Shown here piece after piece: positions 9,905 to 21,558 of a DNA stretch of 64,000 bases. This stretch comes from Rana temporaria (Eukaryota > Chordata > Amphibia > Anura > Ranidae): assembly GCF_905171775.1 (NCBI RefSeq), contig NC_053499.1:92483512-92547511 (forward strand), read 5' to 3'. Every line of letters starts with the position of its first letter. Position 1 is the first letter of the stretch. The position numbers and the translations under genes were made by a program. The notes under the pieces are model-generated. The model saw only the letters and a list, made by a program, of their open reading frames with translations, was not told the DNA's origin and made no database searches.

Positions 9905-10817
9905 CATGTTCTGCGCCCAGAGAGGGAACATGGCGTCTTCCCGCCAGAGGATTACCTCAGGACTTTCACAGCCGGCGCAAATGGAACCTACAGAGATCGT
10001 TCCAAGTCCGTCTCAAATCCCTTCTTCCGCTCCCTTGGGGCCAGAGGTTTCAGGGACACAAGGTCTCACACCGCAGCGATACCTGACCATCGAAGATCTC
10101 AGGAGTGTGGCAACTGATATTAAGGACACCCTAGCGGCCGCCATTTCAGAGCTACGATTGGATGTCCGCTCCCTCACAGATAGGGTTGCACAGACGGAGA
10201 TCGCATTGGAGGATCATGAAACCGTCCTCAGACGATCCACCAGGAAGGTGGACAATCACACCCTCCAGCTGAGGGATATGAATCGCCACCTGGAGGACCT
10301 CGATAACCGGGGCCACCACCAGAATTTGAGGGTCAGGGGAATGCCTGAATCGGTTGAGGGGGACCTTATCTCCCAATCAGTTATTGGTCTGTTTAATTCT
10401 ATCCTAGACAGGCCCCCTCAGACACGCATAGATTTGGTCAGAATTCACCGTGCACTGCGCTCTAAAGGCAGGGAGACGGACCCTCCCCAGGATATCGTGT
10501 GTTGTCCAGCTGATTTCAGGATGAAGGACATTTTAAAAAAGGCTAGGGGCAAGCAGTTGTCGTATCAGGGTGCCCCGATTCAACTCTTTCAGGATCTATC
10601 GGGCATTATGCTGAAGCACCGCCGGGACCTCAGGCCTCTTCTGGATGTACTGCGTGACAAAAACATAGGGTACAAATGGAAATTTCCCTTCTGTTTGTCC
10701 GCCTCCCATCAGGGCCGCACCACACTGCTGAAGGTCCCGGAAGATTTACCCCGTTTTTATGATACCCTGGGGATTCCCCTAGTTGCGGTACCGGAATGGT
10801 ATACCGACAGTCGGTGA
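9831..10817 (+). CDS. L1-A ORF1 protein (RNA-binding, L1 transposase-22 type)
   Basis: 328 codons, open throughout. The N-terminal 85 residues are Ser/Pro-rich and probably disordered. A coiled coil follows (about residues 90-150; heptad-like V-x-x-T-E-I-A-L-E-D-H). Then comes the RRM-like core with N-L-R-V-R-G-M-P-E-S, D-L-V-R-I-H-R-A-L, and a C-terminal domain ending near W-Y. This layout is that of LINE-1 ORF1p, a trimeric RNA-binding chaperone that forms the LINE ribonucleoprotein. I chose the 9831 start because the 9730 ATG, in the duplicated upstream unit, is out of frame. It is the only complete protein of L1-A. Confidence 0.85.
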   Translation: MGTASRSSSTSRSRSPRENSGTIPDMFCAQRGNMASSRQRITSGLSQPAQMEPTEIVPSPSQIPSSAPLGPEVSGTQGLTPQRYLTIEDLRSVATDIKDTLAAAISELRLDVRSLTDRVAQTEIALEDHETVLRRSTRKVDNHTLQLRDMNRHLEDLDNRGHHQNLRVRGMPESVEGDLISQSVIGLFNSILDRPPQTRIDLVRIHRALRSKGRETDPPQDIVCCPADFRMKDILKKARGKQLSYQGAPIQLFQDLSGIMLKHRRDLRPLLDVLRDKNIGYKWKFPFCLSASHQGRTTLLKVPEDLPRFYDTLGIPLVAVPEWYTDSR

Positions 10818-10820
10818 ATC

Positions 10821-12884
10821 GTTGGCCATCGCAACGAACGGAGCCGATGGAGACACAAGCCACCAGATACCGTCGTCGACGCTCGCCATCGGAAACCAGA
10901 ATTCCTCCTGACACTCTGGCCCCTGGTTCTCACCGCCCGGTCTCCCCTCCACCGGCTGCCAGGAGAGCACGGAGAGACCATTAAGAATCTGTAAACCTTT
11001 ACTATCTGTTACGCTCTGTTGCCGGATCTGCTTAACCTACTAAGAGTTTCATTCTGGTGTATGGAGAATGGACTGTTTTTCGTTTTGCTTTTACCCCATT
11101 TTATTTTTTCATTACGTTTTTAATGCCCCGAAATGTTATCTGGACTGTTACCGTAGGAGTCTCTGATGTAAGCTCCACTCACTTTATATGTACAGACGGG
11201 ATTGTTGGTTTCACTATGCTATCCCTGTGTCTTTCTACCCTAACACCAGGAAATCCAGGATGGAACTGCTCCATATGATTTGCGGATTATATAACTCTGT
11301 GGACAATGGACAAAAGTAGTGCAATGGCTGTGGATGGGCAGGTCTGTCATACGGATCAAGTTGATGCTTGGAACTACACTACCCAGACCACTTTGCGATT
11401 GGAGGCGTGGCTAGACACGTCAGAGTCACAACCTCCTCACTCGAGACTCCTACCCTTTCGGTACCGCCCTCAGAAGCAGCTGATTTACGATGCCTCTGTG
11501 ATTTCGGAGGCATGTTTTACATACAGGATGCTTCCGACGCACTTAGAATTGAACTGCTTTGAAATGTCCATGGTGTTATCTCCCGGCTACGGACTTTAGA
11601 GATGGCTCCATATGCTGACGTCTCGTGCTCGGTTCTAAAGGTAACCTTATAGATGACGAGATGTTTATACTTTCTTATCCTGTATTCAAGCATCTTCAGT
11701 GATACTGTTTCTACTATGGTTGCTGCTGCCTTTCTGATGTTACTCCCTCTGTGTATATGTCCTGAACTTTTTATTTCTATACACAGATTGAGGGAAGCAC
11801 CCGCGGATGAACGATTCCGAGATACTTTACTTTAACAGTTTTCTGTGGTGTCCCTAGTAATTTTCTGGATCGAAAAGCCCCTTAAGCTTACATGGATGCT
11901 ATGCTGTGGGGGGCTTCGGAACCACGGACCACGCTTCTTGCATGACAGCTGCCCTGATTGTTACTCCTATGGGTGCCTCACCTTTTTAGATCTGCAATGC
12001 CGCATCTCTTCTCTTCCAGGACTGGACAGATATGGGAATACCAGCTGAGGGCTCTCGGATCCTGGCATTCTCTCTTCACCCCCTGAGGAAGCGTTGGTTT
12101 GGTTACTCATTAGGCTGGTAACGATACGTCATCTTAGTTCTACGAAACAGGGCTGATTTGGAAGTAGAGCTTTATCTGAGACTGTATACCATGATACTAC
12201 TTATGTTATGAATGCTTAAAGTAATATAGATTTTAGATTTTAATGGGATGCTGACTGGCCCTTAGGTATGGGGTAACGGTGGTCCCCCGATTTCCGGTGG
12301 GGAGGGGTTTCCATGTGCCCGGCTTATCCGGGGTGTGGGGGTTTTTCCTCTCGTGCCGGGGGTTGGGGGGGTTAAACCACTGTACTGATGGGGAATGAGA
12401 TCTTGGTTGTACAAGAGGGGATTACCTATGATAGCACCCCTTTGGCTTGGGAGTTGTACTACCCCAGAGAAACAGTCTATACCCACCCACCTACTGTGGC
12501 TGGTAGCAAGCCCCTTTATATTGAGAAGTTGTTCTGGGCTGGCATATGGCACTTCCATTGTTACAACTTAATTGTTTAGAGTGACAGTTGACTGTTTCAC
12601 GTTTTCGGTTTCCATTTCCAGGCTTGGACTGGCCAACCCCCACACGGTTGGGCCTGGTAGCTCATATAACCACTGGTTGTGGTATACCTATTTAGGGTGC
12701 ACCGCACCTCCTGCCGTTAGGCATTTATCCATTTGGGTAACATCCCTATCCCGAATTGTTACACGGACCTCCCTTCTGTTGGTCCTGACGTCTTCCCTGC
12801 TTAGTTAAGCTACTCTCCTCCCTTTTGCTTCCCCTTTTCTTTCCCTCTCCATCTTTCTTGTTTTCCTTCCCATCCCCTCCAGAG
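10821..12884 (+). other. 2-kb ORF1-ORF2 spacer of L1-A, no gene seen
   Basis: Only short, motif-free frames. The last 70 bases before the ORF2 ATG are strongly pyrimidine-rich and end in CTCCAG just before GAG-ATG, which looks like a splice acceptor. The spacer is four times longer than in the L1 of the Penelope arms (about 0.5 kb), so it could hide an old insertion, but I found no termini. Confidence 0.45.
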
Positions 12885-15800
12885 ATGACGACTGACATGA
12901 ATAACACAACCCTACGGTCTACTGCCCGAGACACGCCCTATTTAAATTTCAAAATGTATTCTCTAAATGTACGAGGCCTAAATACACCCGAGAAACGCTG
13001 CTTTCCTCTTTGCAAAAAGAAAAACTCCACATTGCATTATTGCAAGAAACCCATTTTAGGACGGATAACGTTCCCGTACTACGGAGCTGCCACTTCCCGA
13101 CTGTATTTCATGCCACAAATGAGGTCTCCAAGTCTAAGGGGGTATCCATCCTGTTGTCCAAACATTGCCCTTTACAAGTTGATGTTGAGCGGGACCCTTT
13201 TGGGAGGTTTATTTTTCTTAAGGGTAGGCTTCACAACTCTCCTGTGACCATTGCCAATATATACGCCCCCAATTCACAACATGTTAGTTTCTTTCGCGAC
13301 ATCGTCCAACGACTCAGTCTTCCAGTCTGGGATGCTGATCATGGGAGGGGATTTTAATGTGCCCCTAACCCCCCTCCTTGACACCTCGAATGGGTCTTCT
13401 TGTCTGACTTATCGCACTCTCCGGGCCATCAAAACCCAATTGGATTTACTGACTTTACACGACGCTTGGCGTACACTGCACCCTACAACCAAAGACTACA
13501 CTTATTACTCACCTTTGCATACCAAATATTCTCGCATTGATTTTTTCTTCATCACTCAGGAGGACCTAATCCGCCTTAATGACTTGTCTATTGAGCCCAT
13601 GGTGTTGTCAGATCACCACCCGATCACAATGACGCTCTCATGGAGGGGGCAGAATCCTGGACGACCTGTGTGGCGGATGGACGATTCTATTCTTCTTGAC
13701 CCGGGTTGTGCAGCTGACATTTTGGATAGTATTACCCAATACTTTTCTGAAAACTCCTCAAGGGGTTGCATCGGTTTGGGCAGCGCACAAATGCGTCCTT
13801 AGAGGGAAAATTATATCTCTTATGTCTAGGCGCCGCAAACTTCGATCTGCCCGAATTGATGAACTGTCGGCTAGAATTAAGACCCTGGAACTCGCCCACA
13901 AGCATTCTTTGGCGGTAGGTTCTCTTGAGGCTTTATTGGAAGCCAGAAAGGATTTGCAAACTGAACTTCACGTGAGACTGAAGCATAAATTTACGCTAAC
14001 CCATAAGCTTTATTATGAATTTGGAAACAAGTCAGGTAGATTGTTGGCACATGCACTGCAGAAAAAGAAAGAGGCTAATACGATTCACTCCATAACCACC
14101 CCCTCAGGAGAAGTTCTCCACAGATCTGATTTAATTGCTAAACAATTTACGTCCTTCCTTTCTTCCCTATATAATTTACCTACTCCGCCGGGGTCGGGGC
14201 TACCTACTCCTCGGGAAAAGCTCATTGACGACTTTTTATCTGAATACGGTTTACCTGCTTCCCAGGTCCCTGACTTATCGCATTTGGACGCGCCAGTGTC
14301 GGCAGATGAGGCACTGAGTGCCCTGAAACAATTGAAGCCCGGAAAGAGCCCGGGCCCAGATGGACTGACCTCGGGGTACTATAAGACATATGCATCGCTA
14401 CTGATTCCCCATTTTGTCAGGGCGTTCAATGACCTTCCTTCCCCCCCCCCCTACTGGATCCGACTTGCTGGAAGCACACATTACTTTAATCCCCAAACCC
14501 GGGAAAGACCACACGCTAGTCCCTAATTATCGCCCCATATCGTTATTAAATGTGGATCTAAAACTGTTCGCAAAAATATTGGCTAATAGATTACTTTCCC
14601 TCCTCCGACCAGGTTGGCTTTGTCCCTGGGCCAGGCCAGGGATAACACCACGGAGGCAATAAATGTTCACCACTGGTTATCCACCTCCGCGACTAAGGGA
14701 TTCCTGCTGACTCTTGATGCCGAGAAGGCGTTTGATAGGGTGGCCTGGGACTACATGGAGGCAGCGCTCCGCAAGCTAGGTTTACCTAATCGCTTCATGC
14801 AAATGATTATGGCGCTCTATTCGGTCCCTTCAGCCCGGGTTAGGGTTAATGGCCGATTATCGGACGCCTTCTCGGTACACAATGGCACAAGGCAGGGATG
14901 CCCCCTTTCACCCTTAATTTTTTTTTTTACATTAGAACCCCTTCTGAGGCGTCTGCGGGACAATCCAGATGTACAGGGAGTTACCATTAAGCGGCAACAA
15001 TATAAGGTAGCTGCTTACGCGGACGATGTCCTATTATTCCTGACGAACCCTCTGGTCACTCTGCCCAATCTGCTCAAGGATTTTGGATTATTTAACGCAC
15101 TCTCGAACTTACAAATCAATTTTGGAAAGTCGACAGCACTAAACTGTCCCTCTCTCAGGAAGTAGTGGCCCTCTGCAAACAAAATTTCCCCTTTCAATGG
15201 GACCCTAGCGAAATCACCTATTTAGGGATCAAGCTACCCACAAAACTTTCTACCCTGTACGTGCAGAACTTCCTGCCAGCATTTAAAATCAGTTAAGGCC
15301 GACCTGGAAGCTTGGACTAAGGGTAAATTTTCATGGTTTGGGAGGGCGGCTATTTTAAAAATGAATGTCCTTCCAAGGCTACTGTATCTGTTGCAGGCTA
15401 TCCCCATTAAACTCCCCGCCACCTTCCTGACCTCCTTCAAATCTTTGTGCAGATTCTTTCTCTGGGCTGGGCGTCCAGCTAGGTTAAATTGGGAAAGAAT
15501 AACCATGCCCAAGCTGAAGGGTGGAATCGGTGTGCCGGATCTGTCCCGGTATCACAAAGCTTGTCTCCTGTCTCGGATTGTGGACTGGCATGTCCACAGG
15601 AGGGATAAAGACTGGGTTGAACTGGAGGAAGCTTTCGTTGGCTTTCGTATTTCCCATCTTCCCTGGATAGATCTACCGTCCACTCCTAAGTCGTGTACAT
15701 CGCACCCTTTGATTGGCCCGACCCTTGCATGCCTTAGGGCGACTTATGGATGCTCGGCTCCCTTCCCAGGTCCCTTGACCCCACTCACTCACAACCCCGG

Positions 15801-16723
15801 CTTCCCAGACGGCGTCAACACTGTTGATCTGCATACATCCCTGACTGCGCCCTCTTTGCGAGCACATCAGTTTTTTGACGAGGGTGTACTCCTTTCCCAT
15901 TCGGACATGGCCCTGAAATTCCCTAGTTTTCAAATACCACGCTTTAAATTCTTCCAAATTAGGCATTTCCTTCAGAAAGTGCCAACATCGGCTTTGTGGT
16001 GCAGGGATCTCACGCCTCTTGAGAATCTATGCGAGTCCATTGCCCCGCAACGCCATTTAATTTCAGTAATGTACTCCATGCTTACGCCGCGTACTACCGC
16101 TATGGCCCTCATCCATGAAAAATGGGAAAATGACCTTCAGATCTCACTATCTGATGATGACTGGAACTCGATCTGGACTCACACCCACAAGGGTTCCATA
16201 AATGTGTCAGCCCAAGAAAATAGATATAAGATCTACTCACGGTGGTACAGAACCCCCAGCAAACTACATAAGCTTTTCCCAACGGTACCTTCAGCTTGTT
16301 GGAGATGCAATGGAGAGGAGGGTACTCTTCTGCATATCTGGTGGAGTTGCCCGAAACTCCAACCCTTTTGGAAGACTATCCATTCGCTCATTGCCCATAT
16401 AACCTCCTACACGCCTGACTTCACCCCGGAACAGTACCTTCTACACCATACCTCTTTGCCCCAATCGATTTATCGTAAATCACTAATGCTTCACTTGATT
16501 AATGCTGCTACACAGTGCATTCCAATACGGTGGAAAGACCCCCCTACCGCCTACATTGCTAGATTGGCAGGATAGAGTGGACAAGGTTGAGATTATGGAA
16601 AGATTGATTCACCAGGCTAGGGACGCTACTGAAAAATGTAGACTCACTTGGGGATGTTGGACGCAATATAGGAACTATCTTCCACCTGACTCCTTGACGA
16701 ATCCCACTGACCACCATGACTGA
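12885..16723 (+). pseudogene. L1-A ORF2: AP endonuclease-reverse transcriptase, frameshifted
   Basis: Endonuclease motifs: Y-S-L-N-V-R-G-L-N (about 12958), L-L-Q-E-T-H-F (about 13025, next frame), M-G-G-D-F-N-V-P (about 13340), Y-S-R-I-D-F-F-F, and L-S-D-H-H-P (about 13605). Reverse transcriptase: G-P-D-G-L-T (about 14355), N-Y-R-P-I-S-L-L-N (about 14525), D-A-E-K-A-F-D-R-V, G-T-R-Q-G-C-P-L-S-P, and the intact catalytic Y-A-D-D (about 15015). The C-terminal Cys/His motif C-W-R-C ... H-I-W-W-S-C-P is at about 16300-16350. At least six frame changes split it, so it is inactive. The clade would be Tx1/L1, from the ORF1 type and C-terminal motif. Confidence 0.85.
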
Positions 16724-16726
16724 TAC

Positions 16727-17427
16727 TTTGTAGCTGAAATCTTTACTTAATGTGACTTATGTCTCTGGACCCCTTTTTTCCTCTGTTTTGACCTTTTTTT
16801 TTTTTTTCTCCTTTACTGCCTACCCTTGCTGTTGATTACACAGACCTGCAAAATATAGAGGTCGACGAAACGCTTCACCCAGGTGGGGCAACCCACTTCT
16901 GGGAGAGGCATTGCTCGTCATGGGGATGGTTTAGAAAAAACGTGAACTTGGTTCTCGGCCTGGAAGGACGGGACACGTTGCTTGTACTGACCAGGTTTTC
17001 CTACTTTTTTGGGTACATACTTTTTACTCCCCTCCCCGGCTCACAGTTGAGTTCCCATTGGGGGTGGGCGGGGGTGGGGTTCGCTCTTACTGGTTGTTTT
17101 GTTAAATTCACTCCTGCGTTATGGTCTCGTCCTCCCGTGTAGTGAGGTTTGGGGGTTCTGACCTTAGTTTTGAACGGATTATCTATTAGGGTGGTTCTCC
17201 CGTTCAGAGGACCTCTAACACTCCTTCACTCCTGTGTTCTAGATTACCCTCATTTCATCAGGTGATAGCCTAGGAGGTGGTAGGATTTGTTTATTTGTTT
17301 ATTTGCTTATTTGTAAGTGTAACATATCTACAGTACTCCTTATGTGCATTGTTATGCTGTTTTTATTATTTATCGAATGTATAATTTTCTTAATCTTCAA
17401 TAAACAACTATTCTGGGGAAAAAAAAA
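16727..17427 (+). other. L1-A 3'UTR and A-rich end
   Basis: T-rich, gene-free sequence with an AATAAA-type signal (about 17398-17403) followed about 15 bases later by an A-run (17419-17427), where L1-A joins hAT-1 DNA. Confidence 0.65.
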
Positions 17428-17663
17428 GTGACCATGGAATGATGTCCCTCAGCTGGGGGGGGGGGGGGGGGGGGTGTAGGGAGCTCGGAGTGATGTCTGT
17501 ATGACGTGATCTGGGGGGAGTTGGGGGCTGAGCAGTGGTCAGATAGCGATGTATATAATAAAATAAAAAAAACTCATCCACTAAAAACATTTATAACAAT
17601 GTATCCTACAACAGTACTAGATGTAAGTACAGATCTATGTAATCCAGTTTATAGCACTCTATA
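17428..17663. other. hAT-1 body right of L1-A, with a 20-nt G-run
   Basis: Contains a pure G-run (17455-17474) and imperfect repeats of GAGTGATGT/GGGGGG character that resemble the minisatellite left of L1-A. No gene. Confidence 0.5.
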
Positions 17664-17721
17664 TCCAATCCAATTGCTCAGACTAGATAATGTGGAGTCA
17701 TTTATAGCCATTCATGTAACC

Positions 17722-17797
<76 letters not shown>

Positions 17798-17954
17798 GTG
17801 TGTGTGGTGAGTTCACACTTCTGATTGCACAGACTCAGAACCTGTATACATGTACAATCAGAAGTGTGAACTCACCACACACACACACACACACGTTACA
17901 TGAATGGCTATAAATGACTCCACATTATCTAGTCTGAGCAATTGATATTGGATG
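17664..17954. repeat. About 290-bp near-perfect palindrome with asymmetric (GT)n(AT)n
   Basis: The left arm (from 17664, containing CAATTGCTCAGACTAG) is repeated in inverse at the right end (to 17954). An inner stem pairs about 17797-17827 with about 17855-17885. The left arm carries a long GT-AT run (about 17722-17795) whereas the right arm has only a CA run, so one arm's microsatellite has expanded. It is probably a foldback-type MITE; I could not settle a target duplication. Confidence 0.8.
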
Positions 17955-18530
17955 ATGTTTGCACAGAGTGTTCATGCTTAGACGTGATCTGTCAAAATGT
18001 GTTAGGGCTGCAGACCTCCCCCCCTCCCCTCCCCCACACTCAAACTCACTATCTCCTCTGATTCTTCTCCTAAGAAAAAATCTCCTTAAGTTTGTAACTA
18101 CTACTATGCACCCTAGGAAACTTCTCCCAGAAAAGTTCAGCTCACTCACCTCCTCCCTTCCTCTGGCCAGCTGACAGGAGCTACAGTGAGCTCCGCCTCC
18201 CAGGTCTCACAGCACACCACGCTGCTGATTGGAGGGGGAGGCTGAGTCAGAGATAACAAGGACCCGCACAGCACGAGACTGGAGGGAGGGGAGGCGGAGA
18301 CAGAAAGGAGCTTTGAATCCCAAACACACACCACAGGCACAGTGTATTCATTACAATGCCGCCTCTGCTGCGGTTTCACAGTGAAAGGTGTGCTGATGGT
18401 CCCTCCTGTCTGGATGGTCTGCCCCTGTTCTGGGCTGAATCATGTGCCCGGGTCACAGGCAGTACAAAACCCAGGCACGTGATTCCAGACCCGTACTGTC
18501 CAGGGGAACCCAGGACAGGTGGCAACCCTA
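17955..18530. other. Right body of hAT-1, no gene
   Basis: Pyrimidine-rich near 18015-18035, otherwise mixed sequence with no convincing ORF, ending in the hAT-1 terminus GGTGGCAACCCTA. Confidence 0.55.
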
Positions 18531-18689
18531 GCCACACCTCAGGGCAATTCACACTGCCAAAAGCTCTTTTTATTGACACCCCTGCACACTAGCACCTGTG
18601 CATGCCGAATTCAGGGAAGAAGAGACGCTGGAGCAGCCAGAAAACCCTCACTTATTATCTCCTCAGATCACAGCAGCGTGGCAAGATGG

Positions 18690-19798
18690 CTAAACATGGT
18701 GCTGGAGCCATGCTTTTCCCCTCCCCACCCCTCCTCCTCTGCACAAGAACTTCCACAGGCACCTCTGGAAATGAACTCTGCAACAAACAGTGAGTACACC
18801 CCACTTACTAAGGCAGACCTGGACATTAGCCTAGAAGCTATTTGCACTAAGCTCCTTGACAAATTCCAGACAGAGATTCAGAAGTCCACAAGCACATTGT
18901 CCCAGGAAATAGCCTCACTAGGGTCTCGCACAGACCTGTTAGAAAACAAGCATGATGAACTCTCCATTGCTTTTAATGACCTCTCCAGGGAACATGAATC
19001 CCTCTCATCTGCTTTTACACAGCTGCAGGCACATGTCCAGGACCTGGACGACAGAAACAGAAGGTCTAACCCAGGGGTCTTCAAACTACGGCCCTCCAGT
19101 TGTTCAGGAACTACAATTCCCATCATGCCTAGTCATGTTTGTGAATGTCAGAGTTTTACAATGCCTCATGGGATGTGTAGTTCCACCACAGCTGGAGGGC
19201 CGTAGTTTGAGGATCCTTGGTCTAACCTAAGAATTGGAGGGGTCCCAGAAACCATCACAGACCTGGTACCTTACTCCATTAAGCTTTTCCAGCTCCTGTT
19301 GCCAGATCAGAGTCCCCAGGCTTTTGTCTGCAATCGTATTCACCATGCATTGAGAGCTAAACCCTCTCCTGACAAAGCACCCAGAGATATAGTGCTATGT
19401 ATGAAAGACTTTCTGGTGAAGGAGGAGATCATGTGCGCTGCTAGAGGCATGAGAAATATCACTTTGGAGGGTGTCCAGCTGCAAATCTATCCTGACATAT
19501 CACAAGCAATGCTGGACAGATGCAGAAGAATGAAAGATCACATCTGTGATTTACACTGCCAGGATCAGATACAGATGGGGGTTCCCTTTTAAGCTGATTG
19601 TCCCTCACAACGAAACCACTTACATCGCCACCACCATCCCAGAAGGACAGGATATTTTACTTGTTGGGACTGATGGATCCTAGCAATCTCCCGCGCACCC
19701 TATCCACGCCTCGCTTAGCACCTATCTGGAACACACCAGTAATCAGAGGAGACCGTCGCAGAGTCAGACCTGACGCCGATCCATGGCGCCTGAAATAA
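18690..19798 (+). pseudogene. Host L1 ORF1 remnant, split by a 148-bp hAT MITE
   Basis: The frame from about 18700 encodes Y-T-P-L-T-K-A-D-L, then a coiled coil (S-T-L-S-Q-E-I-A-S-L-G-S and H-D-E-L-S-I-A-F-N-D-L, about 18880-19060). It continues after the MITE at 19228 with L-R-I-G-G-V-P-E-T-I, V-C-N-R-I-H-H-A-L-R-A and R-D-I-V-L-C-M (RRM-like core), ending about 19798. These are L1 ORF1p landmarks. The N-terminal start is unclear (ATG at 18687 is in another frame), and further frame changes occur near 19590. It would have bound LINE RNA. The MITE makes it non-functional. Confidence 0.75.
19072..19219. mobile_element. hAT MITE (148 bp), TSD GTCTAACC
   Basis: Termini CAGGGGTCTTCAAACT and AGTTTGAGGATCCTTG are inverted, with an exact 8-bp duplication GTCTAACC (19064-19071 and 19220-19227). 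An identical-length relative is at 35899-36046. Confidence 0.9.
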
Positions 19799-19958
19799 CT
19801 ACCCTTTTCCTTGGTTCACCCATTTAATCCTTTTTTCCTCAGGTTTACCTAACAATTGGTCTCAGGTTTTGACTGTTTTTTTTTCTCTTTTTTCATATTG
19901 ATATAGCTTTTTGCTGCTCACTTTAACCCTAGGTTAAGTACATATTTAAGTAGGTATT

Positions 19959-20558
19959 TGTCAGGGAAGGTTTCCCCCGCTGGTGTTACTGCCTGGTATT
20001 TGGCGTGCAGTACTGTGGCCCACCACCAGGTGTCTCCCGGCAGTCTTAGACTGCCGGGGGAGTTCTTCACTGGTGGTGTTATGGGATCCTTGGGCTGGAG
20101 TACTGGCGTCCACCAGCGGGGGGATTCTTGGCAGTGTGGAGCATACAGCCCTTCCTGCGTTCAGGTGTAACCTGAACACAATTGGCAAGCCTATATATAC
20201 CCGGCGTGTGAAATCAGTCCTCGCCCTGGTATATCAGTCCATTTACCTTGAGCCTGTATCCTGACCCTGATCCTGATCCCTGCCTGGACTTATCCTCCCT
20301 GATTCCTACCTCGCAGCCCGTCCATCCGTCCGCTCTCTGCTCTGTCCCCATCCTTACCCATCTGCTGACATCCCACGTGTATGACCTCGGCCTGGCTTTG
20401 TTTATGAATACGGTATCTCCCTTTGATTGTATATATTTGCTGTTTATTGTGCACTGGTTGTCCCCACATGTTGTAAATAAACACCTTTTACCTCACTACT
20501 CACATTGTTGGTTTCCTCTGTGCAGTCACACAGTACTGATCTGCTAGCATTCCTGACA
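19959..20558 (+). repeat. 5' LTR (600 bp)
   Basis: TGTCAGGGAAGG at the start and CATTCCTGACA at the end. A TATA-like CTATATATAC lies at 20191-20200 and AATAAA at 20476-20481, giving a U3-R-U5 layout. It differs from the 3' LTR mainly by short indels in a CTGATCC-rich stretch around 20258-20320. Confidence 0.9.
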
Positions 20559-20632
20559 GTATACCAGGGCCATCCCTTGATCAGACGTGATTGCTTTGAG
20601 GAACCATCCTGGTGTAGTGCGTTGCTCTAGAC

Positions 20633-21247
20633 ATGGATTACAATGAAATCCTTTACTTTTCTCTGCTGGCAGAAGAGGATGAGGGGTCTTGTCGCCAGGT
20701 TTTGGAGGGGTTGACTAGTGACCAGCTGATGGAAACTATCCGATCAGCTCATTCCTGGGTGGATCAGGGTTATATGACTTTCGATGATGTTCAGGCATTA
20801 ATTCAGTTGTGTGTAAAGCCAGCTCTGTCATTTATTCCTGACGGCAGTGATGATTTCTCTCCCTCCTTCAGTCATGACCAAGTTGAATCCCTGGTGTGGT
20901 TACTAGAGGATGATCCGACGTCTTTTGATGAGCATTATTCTTCTTGTCCCCAGCAAAAGTTGTCTGATTGCATTTGTTCAGTGCAGTCTCTGATTAGGCA
21001 AGGTGTGTGTGAACCTGCTTTTGTTTAGCCTGTGCTGCAGGCATGGTCAGATCTCCTGATTTCAGCCAAACCACTACATTCCAGCCCTGCCATTAATCAC
21101 CTGCCTTCCCAAGGATCCATCAGTCCATCACCAATGGCAACCCCAGCCCAGATAATTCCGCATCCTACCAAATATTACTACCCAGTTTCTACTAATTGTA
21201 CCTACCCTGCCTTTAATCCACCTGTTTCTAGCCCTGCTATTAACCAC
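20633..21247 (+). pseudogene. Gag-like protein, N-terminal part (Gypsy-type)
   Basis: Starts at ATG 75 bases after the 5' LTR. The first 132 codons are acidic (E-E-D-E-G-S-C, then L-T-S-D-Q-L-M-E-T-I) and end at an in-frame TAG (21026-21028). The same frame then continues open (P-V-L-Q-A-W-S-D-L-L) up to the hAT-2 insertion at 21248. Removing hAT-2 plus one target copy (12,660 bp, a multiple of 3) joins this frame to the Pro-rich frame at 33908 without a shift, so they were one protein. The TAG could be a CAG-to-TAG mutation or a readthrough stop. I do not recognise a capsid fold by eye. Confidence 0.6.
21083..21247 (+). repeat. Roughly 150-bp tandem duplication within gag
   Basis: The unit beginning CCTGCCATTAATCACCTGCC here recurs after hAT-2 (from about 33896, CTATTAACCACCTACC), with the same following sequence through TACTACCCAGT. 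Before hAT-2 arrived these were adjacent tandem copies. hAT-2 landed at their junction. Confidence 0.75.
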
Positions 21248-21370
21248 TAGTGTTGCTCACGAATATTCGTATTGCGAATATTCGGCTCGAATAGAGCATA
21301 TTCGAGTATTCGCGATATATTTCGAATTTCGCTGTGAATATTCGTAATTCCGAATATTTGAATTTTTCCA
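21248..21370. repeat. Left subterminal array of GAATATTCG-like motifs
   Basis: About seven palindromic or half-palindromic GAATATTCG/CGAATA motifs crowd the first 120 bases of hAT-2. The right end (about 33440-33899) has a matching, longer array. Subterminal arrays of this sort bind hAT transposases in characterised elements; here that role is inferred. Confidence 0.7.
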
Positions 21371-21558
21371 ATTTTATTTTTAGAACAGATCACATCCTAG
21401 AGATCTCCATCGACGTCTAAAAGCATTGCTGGTATGATTAGAGACCTTGGGCCGAGTAGCTGAAGCGATCATTGTATCTTGCCGAAAAATCGCAATGCGA
21501 TTATTCGGCAATCGCAATATCGCGCGATTATTTTCTCCGCCCTTCTTTTGCATCAGAG

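Larger units (their letters stand above)
9600..17427 (+). mobile_element. L1-A: Tx1/L1-like LINE inserted in hAT-1
   Basis: Contains an intact ORF1 (9831-10817), a 2-kb spacer, a frameshifted ORF2 with endonuclease and reverse transcriptase (12885-16723), a 3'UTR and a poly-A end (about 17418-17427). Total length near 7.8 kb fits a nearly full-length L1-superfamily element. The 5' boundary is uncertain, since I could not pair a target duplication with the 3' side. It is dead because ORF2 is broken. Confidence 0.82.
7958..18530. mobile_element. hAT-1: non-autonomous hAT-type element, expanded by nested insertions
   Basis: Left terminus TAGGGTTGCCACC and right terminus GGTGGCAACCCTA are perfect inverted repeats, flanked by the 8-bp duplication GCCACACC. 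Eight-bp duplications and TA-G starts fit the hAT superfamily. Its own DNA appears to be 7958-8068, about 9081-9600 (with a 39-40-bp minisatellite) and about 17428-18530. A TTAA element and the L1-A LINE account for the rest. No transposase is seen. The short element at 61548-61720 has the same terminal sequence, so both belong to one family. Confidence 0.8.

Noticed and set aside
20559..20632. Primer binding site after the 5' LTR
   Set aside because: The bases following the LTR (GTATACCAGGG) do not start with TGG and I could not match a tRNA 3' end.
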